From Deltaproteobacteria bacterium (GTDB lineage: Bacteria; UBA10199; SPLOWO2-01-44-7), in contig JACQMB010000079.1 of assembly GCA_016203765.1 (NCBI GenBank), positions 1-14,063 on the forward strand: a DNA stretch of 14,063 nt. Direction: 5' to 3'. The notes beneath the pieces were generated by a model. The model was not told where the DNA came from. It saw nothing but the letters and a program-made list of their open reading frames with translations, and did no database searches. Both the position numbers and the translations under genes were made by a program. This document shows, piece by piece, positions 6,317 to 11,655 of this stretch. Each line of letters starts with the position of its first letter. Positions within the stretch are counted from its first letter, which is position 1.

Positions 6317-6347
6317 ATTCTACCCCCCCCCCCCCCGATTTTGGCAA
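6317..6347 (-). promoter_or_regulatory. Predicted promoter with a poly-G spacer, possibly phase-variable
   Basis: On the minus strand TTGCCA (6347-6342) and TAGAAT (6322-6317) flank a 19-nt spacer made of AAATC plus 14 G. A 17-nt spacer, the usual optimum, would need 12 G. The -10 ends 9 nt before the ATG at 6307. Poly-G or poly-C spacers of this type switch promoters such as porA and opc in Neisseria. Confidence 0.55.
6323..6336. repeat. Homopolymer of 14 C (14 G on the minus strand)
   Basis: An uninterrupted run of 14 C is by far the longest G/C homopolymer in the window. It fills most of the spacer of the predicted promoter for the exported protein. Its exact length is also the kind of site where sequencing or assembly can be off by one or two bases. 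Confidence 0.9.
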
Positions 6348-6390
6348 GGACTTTTTTCACGAAGAAGCGAAGCCCTCGTGAATACCCCTG

Positions 6391-6396
6391 TTGACA
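6391..6396 (+). promoter_or_regulatory. Perfect -35 hexamer upstream of the cysteine desulfurase gene
   Basis: TTGACA lies 41 nt before the ATG at 6438. The -10 position at normal spacing falls in the heptamer repeat array (GTACTG at 6414-6419 or TACTGA at 6415-6420), which matches the -10 consensus poorly. Only the -35 is well supported. Confidence 0.35.
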
Positions 6397-6406
6397 CCCG
6401 CCCCAA

Positions 6407-6434
6407 GTACTGAGTACTGAGTACCGAGTACTCT
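6407..6434. repeat. 7-bp tandem repeat (GTACTGA, four units) next to a start codon
   Basis: The units are GTACTGA (6407), GTACTGA (6414), GTACCGA (6421) and GTACTCT (6428), so two are exact and two diverge. The array lies between a perfect -35 and the ATG at 6438, covering the expected -10 and leader. A change in unit number would shift promoter geometry by 7 bp. Confidence 0.8.
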
Positions 6435-6437
6435 CTT

Positions 6438-7553
6438 ATGATCTACCTCGACAACAACGCCACGACGCGGGTCCTGCCGGAAGTGATGGAGGCGATGCTC
6501 CCGTTTTACACCGAGCTTTGGGGCAACCCCTCCAGCCTTCACCCGTTTGGCGCGCAGGTGGCCAAACATATCGATAAGGCGCGGGAACAGGCGGCCGCTC
6601 TGCTCGGCGCCCAGCGGGAAAGTGAAATTGTCTTCACCAGCGGCGGGACGGAAAGCAACAATCTGGCGATTCGCGGCACGCTTCTTGCCAACCCGGGCAA
6701 AAAACATATCGTCACCACACCGGTGGAGCATCCATCGGTTTTGTTGCTTTGTCAGCAGATGGAGAAAGAAGGTTATGAAGTGACTTACGCGCTCGATCAT
6801 CCGGAAAAATCCATTGGCGAAAACACCGCGCTGGTCTCCGTCATGTGGGCCAACAACGAAACCGGCGTGATCTTTCCGATCGAAAAAATCGCCGCCGTCT
6901 GTCGGGAAAAAAACGTCCCATTGCATGTGGATGCCACACAGGCGGCGGGAAAAATTCCGATCGACCTGCGCCAGGTCCCGGTCAGCCTGTTATCTATCTC
7001 CGGCCACAAACTCCACGCCCCCAAGGGAATCGGGGCTCTCTACGTTCGGCGCGGCACCCGGCTCAACCCTCTCTTCCACGGCGGGCATCAGGAGCGGAGC
7101 CGGCGGGCCGGGACCGAAAACGTGGCCGGCATCGTCGGGTTTGGCAAGGCGTGTGAACTGGCGCAGGAACGTTTGAAAAACGGTGTCATGGAAAAGATTA
7201 CGGAACTTCGGGATCGTTTTGAAAAAACCCTCGCCCAAAAATTCCCCTGGATTCGAATCAACGGAAAAGAAAACCGGCGCCTGCCGAATACTTCGAGTAT
7301 TTCTTTTGAGCGGCTGGAAGGCGAAGCGATCTGTCTGCTTTTAGGCGAAGAAAATATCTGCGTCTCCACCGGTTCGGCCTGCTCGGCCGGTTCGCTGGAG
7401 CCTTCGCACGTTTTGAAGGCAATGGGTTTGAACGCCAAACAGGCACGCGGGACGGTCCGGTTTTCGCTGGGCTTCGAGACAACTCAGGAAGAAATCAACC
7501 AAACCATCAACACCCTGGAAAAAATCATTTGGCGCCTGAAGAGGACTTCATAG
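6438..7553 (+). CDS. nifS: Cysteine desulfurase, NifS/IscS family
   Basis: This is a 371-residue PLP enzyme that removes sulfur from L-cysteine to give alanine and a protein-bound persulfide for Fe-S cluster and other thio-cofactor assembly. The landmarks are in order: YLDNNATT at the N-terminus, the SGGTESNN phosphate-binding loop (68-75), His98, Asp165 and Gln168 in HVDATQ, and the PLP lysine Lys191 in SGHKLHAPKG. The RRAGTEN stretch (222-228) and the catalytic Cys315 in STGSACSAG follow. Length and the active-site loop fit the group I (NifS/IscS-type) form. No Shine-Dalgarno is obvious; the ATG follows the heptamer repeats. No scaffold or other Fe-S gene adjoins it, so whether it is housekeeping or dedicated cannot be told. 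Its 3' end overlaps the convergent FmdB gene by 29 nt. Confidence 0.96.
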   Translation: MIYLDNNATTRVLPEVMEAMLPFYTELWGNPSSLHPFGAQVAKHIDKAREQAAALLGAQRESEIVFTSGGTESNNLAIRGTLLANPGKKHIVTTPVEHPSVLLLCQQMEKEGYEVTYALDHPEKSIGENTALVSVMWANNETGVIFPIEKIAAVCREKNVPLHVDATQAAGKIPIDLRQVPVSLLSISGHKLHAPKGIGALYVRRGTRLNPLFHGGHQERSRRAGTENVAGIVGFGKACELAQERLKNGVMEKITELRDRFEKTLAQKFPWIRINGKENRRLPNTSSISFERLEGEAICLLLGEENICVSTGSACSAGSLEPSHVLKAMGLNAKQARGTVRFSLGFETTQEEINQTINTLEKIIWRLKRTS

Positions 7554-7815
7554 GGGTTGCCGTTGCGGCCGCCTTCGGCTTTTCCTCCTTTTTGACTGCC
7601 GTCTCGGCCGGTTTTTTCTCCTCTTTTTTGGGCGGCGGCGTGGAATAGCCGTCCTTGTACCAGCCGCCCCCCTTCAATTGGAAGGCCGACAAGGAAAGTT
7701 TCTTTTCCAGCTTTCCTCCGCAGGCGGGGCAAACGGTTAAGGGGGGATCGGAGAATTTTTGGATGATCTCGTGATCCTTTTGGCAGGCGGCGCAATGGTA
7801 TTCGTAAAGCGGCAT
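7525..7815 (-). CDS. FmdB-family zinc-ribbon protein
   Basis: This is a 96-residue protein that starts MPLYEYHCAAC, the FmdB signature. Two CxxC pairs, Cys8/Cys11 and Cys29/Cys32, form a single zinc ribbon in the first 40 residues. A GGGWYKDGY stretch follows at about 49-57, and the remainder is a low-complexity Lys/Glu/Ala/Pro tail that is probably disordered. FmdB was named as a putative regulator in methylotrophs, but the general function of the family is not known. The ATG at 7815 has no Shine-Dalgarno. A strong promoter puts the -10 just 6 nt upstream, so the mRNA is predicted to be leaderless. It is divergent from rplM and its 3' end overlaps the cysteine desulfurase gene. Confidence 0.92.
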   Translation of the reverse strand: MPLYEYHCAACQKDHEIIQKFSDPPLTVCPACGGKLEKKLSLSAFQLKGGGWYKDGYSTPPPKKEEKKPAETAVKKEEKPKAAATATPMKSSSGAK

Positions 7816-7821
7816 GGGCCA

Positions 7822-7850
7822 AATATAGGAGCCAACATTTTGAAAGTCAA
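7822..7850 (-). promoter_or_regulatory. Promoter of the FmdB gene, predicted to give a leaderless mRNA
   Basis: On the minus strand TTGACT (7850-7845) and TATATT (7827-7822) are spaced by 17 nt, each matching five of six consensus bases. Only 6 nt separate the -10 from the ATG at 7815, so transcription should begin at or next to the start codon. Confidence 0.7.
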
Positions 7851-7855
7851 CGGGC

Positions 7856-7882
7856 TTGACGAACGCCCTCTTTTCGTTTAAG
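7856..7882 (+). promoter_or_regulatory. Weak candidate promoter of rplM-rpsI
   Basis: TTGACG at 7856-7861 is a good -35. The best -10 nearby is TTTAAG at 7877-7882 with a short 15-nt spacer. It lies 11 nt before the rplM ATG, which has no Shine-Dalgarno. The -35 is only 5 bp from the divergent -35 of the FmdB gene. Confidence 0.3.
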
Positions 7883-7893
7883 CCTTCCGCCCA

Positions 7894-8337
7894 ATGTTAA
7901 AGACGCAAAAAACAACCCTCGTCAAACCGGCCGAACACAAGCCGGCCTGGTGGCTGGTCGACCTAAAGGATAAAACCTTGGGGCGGGCGGCCACCCAGAT
8001 CGCCGACCTCCTGCGGGGGAAACACCGGCCGACCTATACCCCCCAGTGGGACCTGGGCGATTTTGTGGTGGCGATCAACGCGGCCGGAATCAAACTGACC
8101 GGCCAAAAATGGTCCAAAAAGATGTACTACCGGCACAGCGGTTTTCGCGGCGGTTTTAGACAGCAGACCGCGGGGGAGCTGATCAAAAAACACCCCGAAG
8201 ATTTGATCGTCAAGGCGGTGAAGGGGATGCTCCCCAAAAACTTTTTGGCTCAAAAGATATTGACGAAATTAAAGGTCTATCCGGGAACCGAACACCCGCA
8301 TGAAGCTCAACAACCCAAGGTGAGGGAACTCCATTAA
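7894..8337 (+). CDS. rplM: 50S ribosomal protein L13
   Basis: This is a 147-residue ribosomal protein of normal length that binds 23S rRNA early in large-subunit assembly. Conserved stretches include WWLVDLKDKTLGRAATQIA near the N-terminus, LRGKHRPTYTPQWDLGDFVV, LTGQKWSKKMYYRHSG, and VKGMLPKNFLAQKILTKLKVY followed by the HPHEAQQP end. The ATG at 7894 is the only plausible start and has no Shine-Dalgarno. The gene is followed by rpsI after a single base, the usual bacterial rplM-rpsI operon. Confidence 0.98.
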   Translation: MLKTQKTTLVKPAEHKPAWWLVDLKDKTLGRAATQIADLLRGKHRPTYTPQWDLGDFVVAINAAGIKLTGQKWSKKMYYRHSGFRGGFRQQTAGELIKKHPEDLIVKAVKGMLPKNFLAQKILTKLKVYPGTEHPHEAQQPKVRELH

Positions 8338-8338
8338 G

Positions 8339-8740
8339 ATGACCGCCAAGACCAAAAAGGAATTCTGGGCCACCGGCCGCCGTAAAACGGCCATCGCGCG
8401 CGTGCGGATGGCGCCGGGAAAAGGCGACATGGTCATCAACGGCAAACCGCTCCCCGCCTACTTTGGAAGAGAGGCCCTGCAGTTGGCGGTCCATCAACCT
8501 TTTGAGAAAACGGGGATGCAGGCCAAGTTCAACATCCTGGCCAACATCCAGGGGGGCGGAACGGCCGCCCAGGCCGTTGCCCTACAGCATGGGATTGCCC
8601 GTGCCTTGATCCGCATGAATCCCGATTTGCGCAAGCCGCTCAAAACCTCCGGCCTCCTGACCCGCGACCCGCGCGAAAAAGAGCGCCGTAAAGTCGGCCG
8701 CCGCAAGGCTCGTAAAAGCCCGCAGTATTCCAAACGATAG
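8339..8740 (+). CDS. rpsI: 30S ribosomal protein S9
   Basis: This is a 133-residue small-subunit protein whose basic C-terminal tail reaches the P-site tRNA. WATGRRKTAIARVRM, INGKPLPAYFGR, NIQGGGTAAQAVALQHGIARAL and the terminal KARKSPQYSKR are the classical S9 sequence, including the invariant SKR end. A GGTGAGGG-type ribosome site lies inside the end of rplM, about 10 nt before the ATG. Its stop is 4 nt from the end of the gene remnant on the opposite strand, and no terminator is visible. Confidence 0.98.
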   Translation: MTAKTKKEFWATGRRKTAIARVRMAPGKGDMVINGKPLPAYFGREALQLAVHQPFEKTGMQAKFNILANIQGGGTAAQAVALQHGIARALIRMNPDLRKPLKTSGLLTRDPREKERRKVGRRKARKSPQYSKR

Positions 8741-8744
8741 TCTA

Positions 8745-8867
8745 TTATAAGGTGATCCTTACCCCGGCCGCCCTTAGCGCGTCGATCGCTGTGCGGTTGG
8801 ACTCGGCGGCGGCGTCGATCGGATTGCCCATAAGATACACGACCCCTTCGTAGCGGCCCGGGTCATT
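8745..8867 (-). pseudogene. Orphan 3' end of an unrecognised gene, in frame after the HEPN stop
   Basis: On the minus strand 40 sense codons follow directly and in frame after the TGA of the HEPN gene (8868-8870) and end in TAA at 8745-8747. The peptide (GRYEGVVYLMGN, then PIDAAAESNRTAIDALRAAGV and a short end) looks like a genuine protein C-terminus. Its codons are rich in G/C at the third position, more so than the HEPN gene. There is no Shine-Dalgarno and no plausible start for it alone. The simplest reading is the tail of a gene whose 5' part was replaced when the HEPN/MNT module arrived. I could not name the family. Confidence 0.5.
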
Positions 8868-9236
8868 TCAAACGGAGAGATTTTTTTGCGCCAGGCGGAG
8901 AAAGTCGCCGGCCAAGCGGACGTATTCCTGTTTGGAAATCCCAAAATAGTTATGGACGCTGTCGTTCCGAGCGTCGATACAGTCCAACCAGATCTCGGGC
9001 TCCGAAATCAGCTTTAATCGGGCCGCCTCTTTGACAGCCATCTTGGGGGAAGGGGCCTCCAGGCCTTGATCTTCCACTTTTTCCTTTAAAAGGCGCCAGG
9101 CGTATTCCACCAAAATTTCGAAGGCTTTGGAGATGGTCAAAAAATTAAGCTCGGCGGGATTGGCCTTATAATTCTCAAGGGCCTCCTCCAGATTTCGCGC
9201 CGCCTTAGGCAGTCTCGTTTTTCCTTTGGATTCCAT
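8868..9236 (-). CDS. HEPN-domain protein, probable RNase toxin of a HEPN/MNT module
   Basis: This is a 122-residue all-helical protein of the HI0074/HepT-like HEPN group. The key motif is R90-N-D-S-V-H95-N-Y97, an exact Rx4HxY. In characterised HepT toxins Arg and His are the RNase active site, and the Tyr is the residue AMPylated by the MntA antitoxin. N-terminal helices (ARNLEEALENY, then FEILVEYAWRLLKEKVE) fit the family. The ATG at 9236 overlaps the end of the nucleotidyltransferase gene by 32 nt and has an AAGGGA-type ribosome site 7 nt upstream, so the two are co-translated. Toxin activity is inferred; some family members are only described as nucleotidyltransferase substrate-binding proteins. 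The reading frame downstream of the TGA stays open for another 40 codons. Confidence 0.85.
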   Translation of the reverse strand: MESKGKTRLPKAARNLEEALENYKANPAELNFLTISKAFEILVEYAWRLLKEKVEDQGLEAPSPKMAVKEAARLKLISEPEIWLDCIDARNDSVHNYFGISKQEYVRLAGDFLRLAQKNLSV

Positions 9237-9792
9237 CCAGTATTCCCTTCAGATAGGCAAAACTCTCCGCATGGCCGTCCAAAAAGATAACAAAATTTTC
9301 CAAATCTTCCAAGAACCAAAGCGGGGCCTGGTTGAGATTCACCAAATCCACTTTTCGCACCAAATCCTCGCTCCATTCCTCCACTTGGCGTTTCAGGCGC
9401 AGGTATTGAATGCCGTCGATCGGCCTGGGAAAGCTGAAAATTCCCAAATCCCAGTCGGAATATTTTTTGGCTTTTTTTTTGGCTTGCGAGCCCAGCAGCA
9501 CCACCGCCATTTTTTTGTTTTTTTTCGCCAGCCGGGCCACGATCGGTTTGATCTCATCAATATGGGGCAAGTCCACTTTTAAATCCGATTCCGGAATCAA
9601 AAGGTCCAAAGGGTCGATTTGAAGCCCCTCCGCCATTTTTTTAAACGAACGCAAAAAAACCGACCGGCCCCGCAAAAAATCGTTCAGGGTGTTGCGGTGG
9701 ATGCCGTTTTTGGCGGCAAAGGCAAAGCGGGTTTCATAGCCCGATTGAATGAGGGATCTTTTGAATTTTTTGACATCTAATTTATATTCCAT
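9205..9792 (-). CDS. HTH-MNT fusion: minimal nucleotidyltransferase antitoxin with N-terminal helix-turn-helix
   Basis: With the start at 9792 this is a 195-residue protein. The first 65 residues look like an Xre-type helix-turn-helix (FKRSLIQSGYETRFAFAAKNG, then RNTLNDFLRGRS). The MNT domain follows from about 80, with G101-S102, ten residues, then D113-W-D115, the GSx10DxD nucleotidyltransferase motif. MntA antitoxins of this type inactivate their HEPN partner by AMPylation. The fused HTH suggests that this protein also represses the module. An upstream GTG at 9813 is in frame, but it lies just upstream of the predicted -10 (9803-9808) and so ahead of the transcription start. The ATG at 9792 is preferred, giving a near-leaderless mRNA. 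A runs of 9, 8, 7 and 6 bases lie in and before the catalytic loop. Divergent from pyrG. Confidence 0.85.
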   Translation of the reverse strand: MEYKLDVKKFKRSLIQSGYETRFAFAAKNGIHRNTLNDFLRGRSVFLRSFKKMAEGLQIDPLDLLIPESDLKVDLPHIDEIKPIVARLAKKNKKMAVVLLGSQAKKKAKKYSDWDLGIFSFPRPIDGIQYLRLKRQVEEWSEDLVRKVDLVNLNQAPLWFLEDLENFVIFLDGHAESFAYLKGILDGIQRKNETA

Positions 9793-9802
9793 TTCATAAG
9801 AG

Positions 9803-9831
9803 ATATTAGCCACTTATAGTTTGTTTGTCAA
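9803..9831 (-). promoter_or_regulatory. Promoter of the HTH-MNT/HEPN operon
   Basis: On the minus strand a perfect TTGACA (9831-9826) and TAATAT (9808-9803) are spaced by 17 nt. The -10 ends 10 nt before the ATG at 9792. The -35 overlaps the oppositely directed -35 of the pyrG promoter by 5 bp. Confidence 0.7.
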
Positions 9832-9853
9832 TAAATTATACAAAATGTATAAT
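9825..9853 (+). promoter_or_regulatory. Promoter of pyrG
   Basis: TTGTCA (9825-9830) and a perfect TATAAT (9848-9853) are spaced by 17 nt. Transcription from about 9860 would give a leader of some 50 nt, in which I see no Shine-Dalgarno, attenuator or G-run of the Gram-positive pyrG type. A second weaker -10, TATGTT at 9895-9900, lies 11 nt before the ATG but lacks a good -35. Confidence 0.65.
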
Positions 9854-9911
9854 ATATTGATTTCTCTTCCTTTCCCTTGCCTTTTAAATTTCCCTATGTT
9901 AGTTACCGACC

Positions 9912-11597
9912 ATGCCGGCCGGGCACAAAACGAAGTTTATTTTTGTGACGGGCGGCGTGGTCTCCTCCCTCGGCAAGGGAATCGCCGCCGCCTCGATCGG
10001 CGCCCTCCTCGAAAACCGGGGCCTCAAAATCACCCTTCAAAAACTCGACCCCTATATCAACGTCGACCCCGGCACGATGAATCCCTTTCAGCACGGCGAA
10101 GTCTATGTTACCGAAGACGGGGCGGAGACCGATCTCGATCTGGGCCATTACGAGCGCTTCACCTCCGCCCGGATGAGCCAGCTTAACAATTTTACCACCG
10201 GAAAAATTTACAACACCGTCATTCAAAAAGAGCGCCGCGGCGATTATCTGGGAAGGACCGTCCAGGTCATCCCGCATATCACCGACGAGATCAAGGCCTC
10301 CATCCTGAAAGTCACGAACGGCGTCGATCTGGTGATTGTGGAGGTGGGGGGAACCGTGGGGGATATCGAGAGTCTTCCCTTCTTGGAAGCGATCCGCCAG
10401 CTCAAGGCCGACGTCGGCAAGGAAAATGTTCTCTATGTTCACGTCACGCTAGTCCCTTTTATCGGGGCGGCGGGCGAGCTCAAAACCAAACCGACCCAGC
10501 ACAGTGTGCAACGTCTGCGCGAGATCGGTATTCAGCCCGATATTTTACTCTGCCGCACCACCCATCCCCTCTCCCAGGAATTGCGCGCCAAGATCGGCCT
10601 CTTTTGCAATCTTTCCACCGATTCCGTTTTTCAAGCCCTCGATACCGACAACATCTATGACGTTCCCCTGCGCCTGCAGGAAGAGGGGGTCGATGAAAAG
10701 GTGGTCGAACTTTTGAACATCTGGACCCGCAAGCCCGACCTGAAAGAGTGGAGAAACTTTTTGAAAAAAATTGGGGCGGCACAGCCAGAGGTGACCATCG
10801 CGGTGGTCGGAAAATATGTCCACCTGGTCGATTCGTACAAAAGTTTAAACGAGGCCTTGAAACACGGCGGCTTTGCCAACGGCGTGCGGGTCGGCTTGAG
10901 GCATATCGACTCGGAGAGCCTGGAAGAGGCCAAATCTTTGGAGGTTTTAAAGAATGCCCATGGGATCCTCGTCCCCGGCGGCTTTGGCGACCGGGGCATT
11001 GAGGGAAAGATCAAGGCGATCCAATACGCCAGGGAAAATAAAATTCCCTTCTTTGGGATATGCCTGGGGATGCAGTTGGCCGTCATCGAAATCGCCCGGC
11101 ATGCGGCCGGCCTCAAAGAAGCCAACTCAACCGAGTTCGACGCGAAAACCGCTCAGCCGGTCATCGATCTGATGGAAGAGCAAAAGGCGATTTTAAACAA
11201 GGGGGCGACGATGCGCCTGGGGGCCTACCCCTGCAAGCTTGAAAAAGGGACCAAAGTGTTTGAGGCCTATCAGGAAAAGGAAATTTCGGAACGCCACCGC
11301 CATCGTTATGAATTCAACAATCAATACGCCGAGACGCTGGCGAAGGCGGGGCTGATCGTTTCGGGAACCTGTCCTGCCAACAATCTGGTGGAGCTGATGG
11401 AACTCAAAGACCACCCCTGGTTTGTCGGCTGTCAGTTTCATCCCGAATACCGCTCCCGCCCCCTGCAGGCCCACCCCCTCTTCGCCCACTTCATCCAGGC
11501 GGCGGTGGAATACGCCAAACGGAAAGACTGGGTGAGTCAGAAGGCCCCTCAAACTCAGCCTAACGAGGCGATCCGGCGGCAAAAAACTCAAAGCTAA
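9912..11597 (+). CDS. pyrG: CTP synthase
   Basis: This is a 561-residue enzyme of normal length that makes CTP from UTP, ATP and glutamine, the last step of pyrimidine nucleotide synthesis. The N-terminal amidoligase domain has KFIFVTGGVVSSLGKG (about 8-23), the KLDPYINVDPGTMNPFQHGEV region and the KTKPTQHSV loop. The C-terminal class I glutaminase has the oxyanion turn VPGGFGDRG and the catalytic triad Cys384 (GICLGMQ), His510 and Glu512 (QFHPEYRSRP). All key residues are intact. The last 20 residues are a polar tail. The ATG at 9912 has no Shine-Dalgarno. Divergent from the HEPN/MNT module, with which it shares its promoter region. The downstream ATPase gene has its own promoter. Confidence 0.98.
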   Translation: MPAGHKTKFIFVTGGVVSSLGKGIAAASIGALLENRGLKITLQKLDPYINVDPGTMNPFQHGEVYVTEDGAETDLDLGHYERFTSARMSQLNNFTTGKIYNTVIQKERRGDYLGRTVQVIPHITDEIKASILKVTNGVDLVIVEVGGTVGDIESLPFLEAIRQLKADVGKENVLYVHVTLVPFIGAAGELKTKPTQHSVQRLREIGIQPDILLCRTTHPLSQELRAKIGLFCNLSTDSVFQALDTDNIYDVPLRLQEEGVDEKVVELLNIWTRKPDLKEWRNFLKKIGAAQPEVTIAVVGKYVHLVDSYKSLNEALKHGGFANGVRVGLRHIDSESLEEAKSLEVLKNAHGILVPGGFGDRGIEGKIKAIQYARENKIPFFGICLGMQLAVIEIARHAAGLKEANSTEFDAKTAQPVIDLMEEQKAILNKGATMRLGAYPCKLEKGTKVFEAYQEKEISERHRHRYEFNNQYAETLAKAGLIVSGTCPANNLVELMELKDHPWFVGCQFHPEYRSRPLQAHPLFAHFIQAAVEYAKRKDWVSQKAPQTQPNEAIRRQKTQS

Positions 11598-11607
11598 AAT
11601 ATTTAAC

Positions 11608-11635
11608 TTGACTACACTTTACTCGCGAGTAAAAT
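11608..11635 (+). promoter_or_regulatory. Promoter of the AAA/DUF4143 ATPase gene
   Basis: TTGACT (11608-11613) and TAAAAT (11630-11635) are spaced by 16 nt, 20 nt before the ATG at 11656. The spacer and the first bases of the -10 are covered by the palindrome at 11618-11633. Confidence 0.6.
11618..11633. promoter_or_regulatory. Perfect 16-bp palindromic operator candidate
   Basis: TTTACTCGCGAGTAAA is a perfect palindrome lying in the promoter spacer and reaching into the -10. That is the classic place for a repressor that blocks RNA polymerase. No separate regulator gene adjoins it. The winged-helix segment of the ATPase itself is one candidate binder. Confidence 0.6.
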
Positions 11636-11655
11636 AAGGTCCGGTTAACTATTTT

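Noticed and set aside
5963..6394. Open frame crossing the start of the exported protein gene on the other strand
   Set aside because: It translates the poly-C tract as poly-proline, has no ribosome site, and conflicts with a good signal peptide on the opposite strand.
9137..9376. Open frame between the MNT and HEPN genes in the -1 frame
   Set aside because: The composition is not protein-like and both overlapping genes carry strong family motifs. Mentioned only as the landing frame of a possible frameshift.
9793..9813. GTG start at 9813 for the HTH-MNT gene
   Set aside because: It lies upstream of the predicted transcription start, beside the -10 element, so the ATG at 9792 was preferred.
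9861..9911. Attenuator or riboswitch in the pyrG leader
   Set aside because: The leader is short and A/T- and C-rich, with no stable hairpin and no G-run of the known pyrG mechanism.
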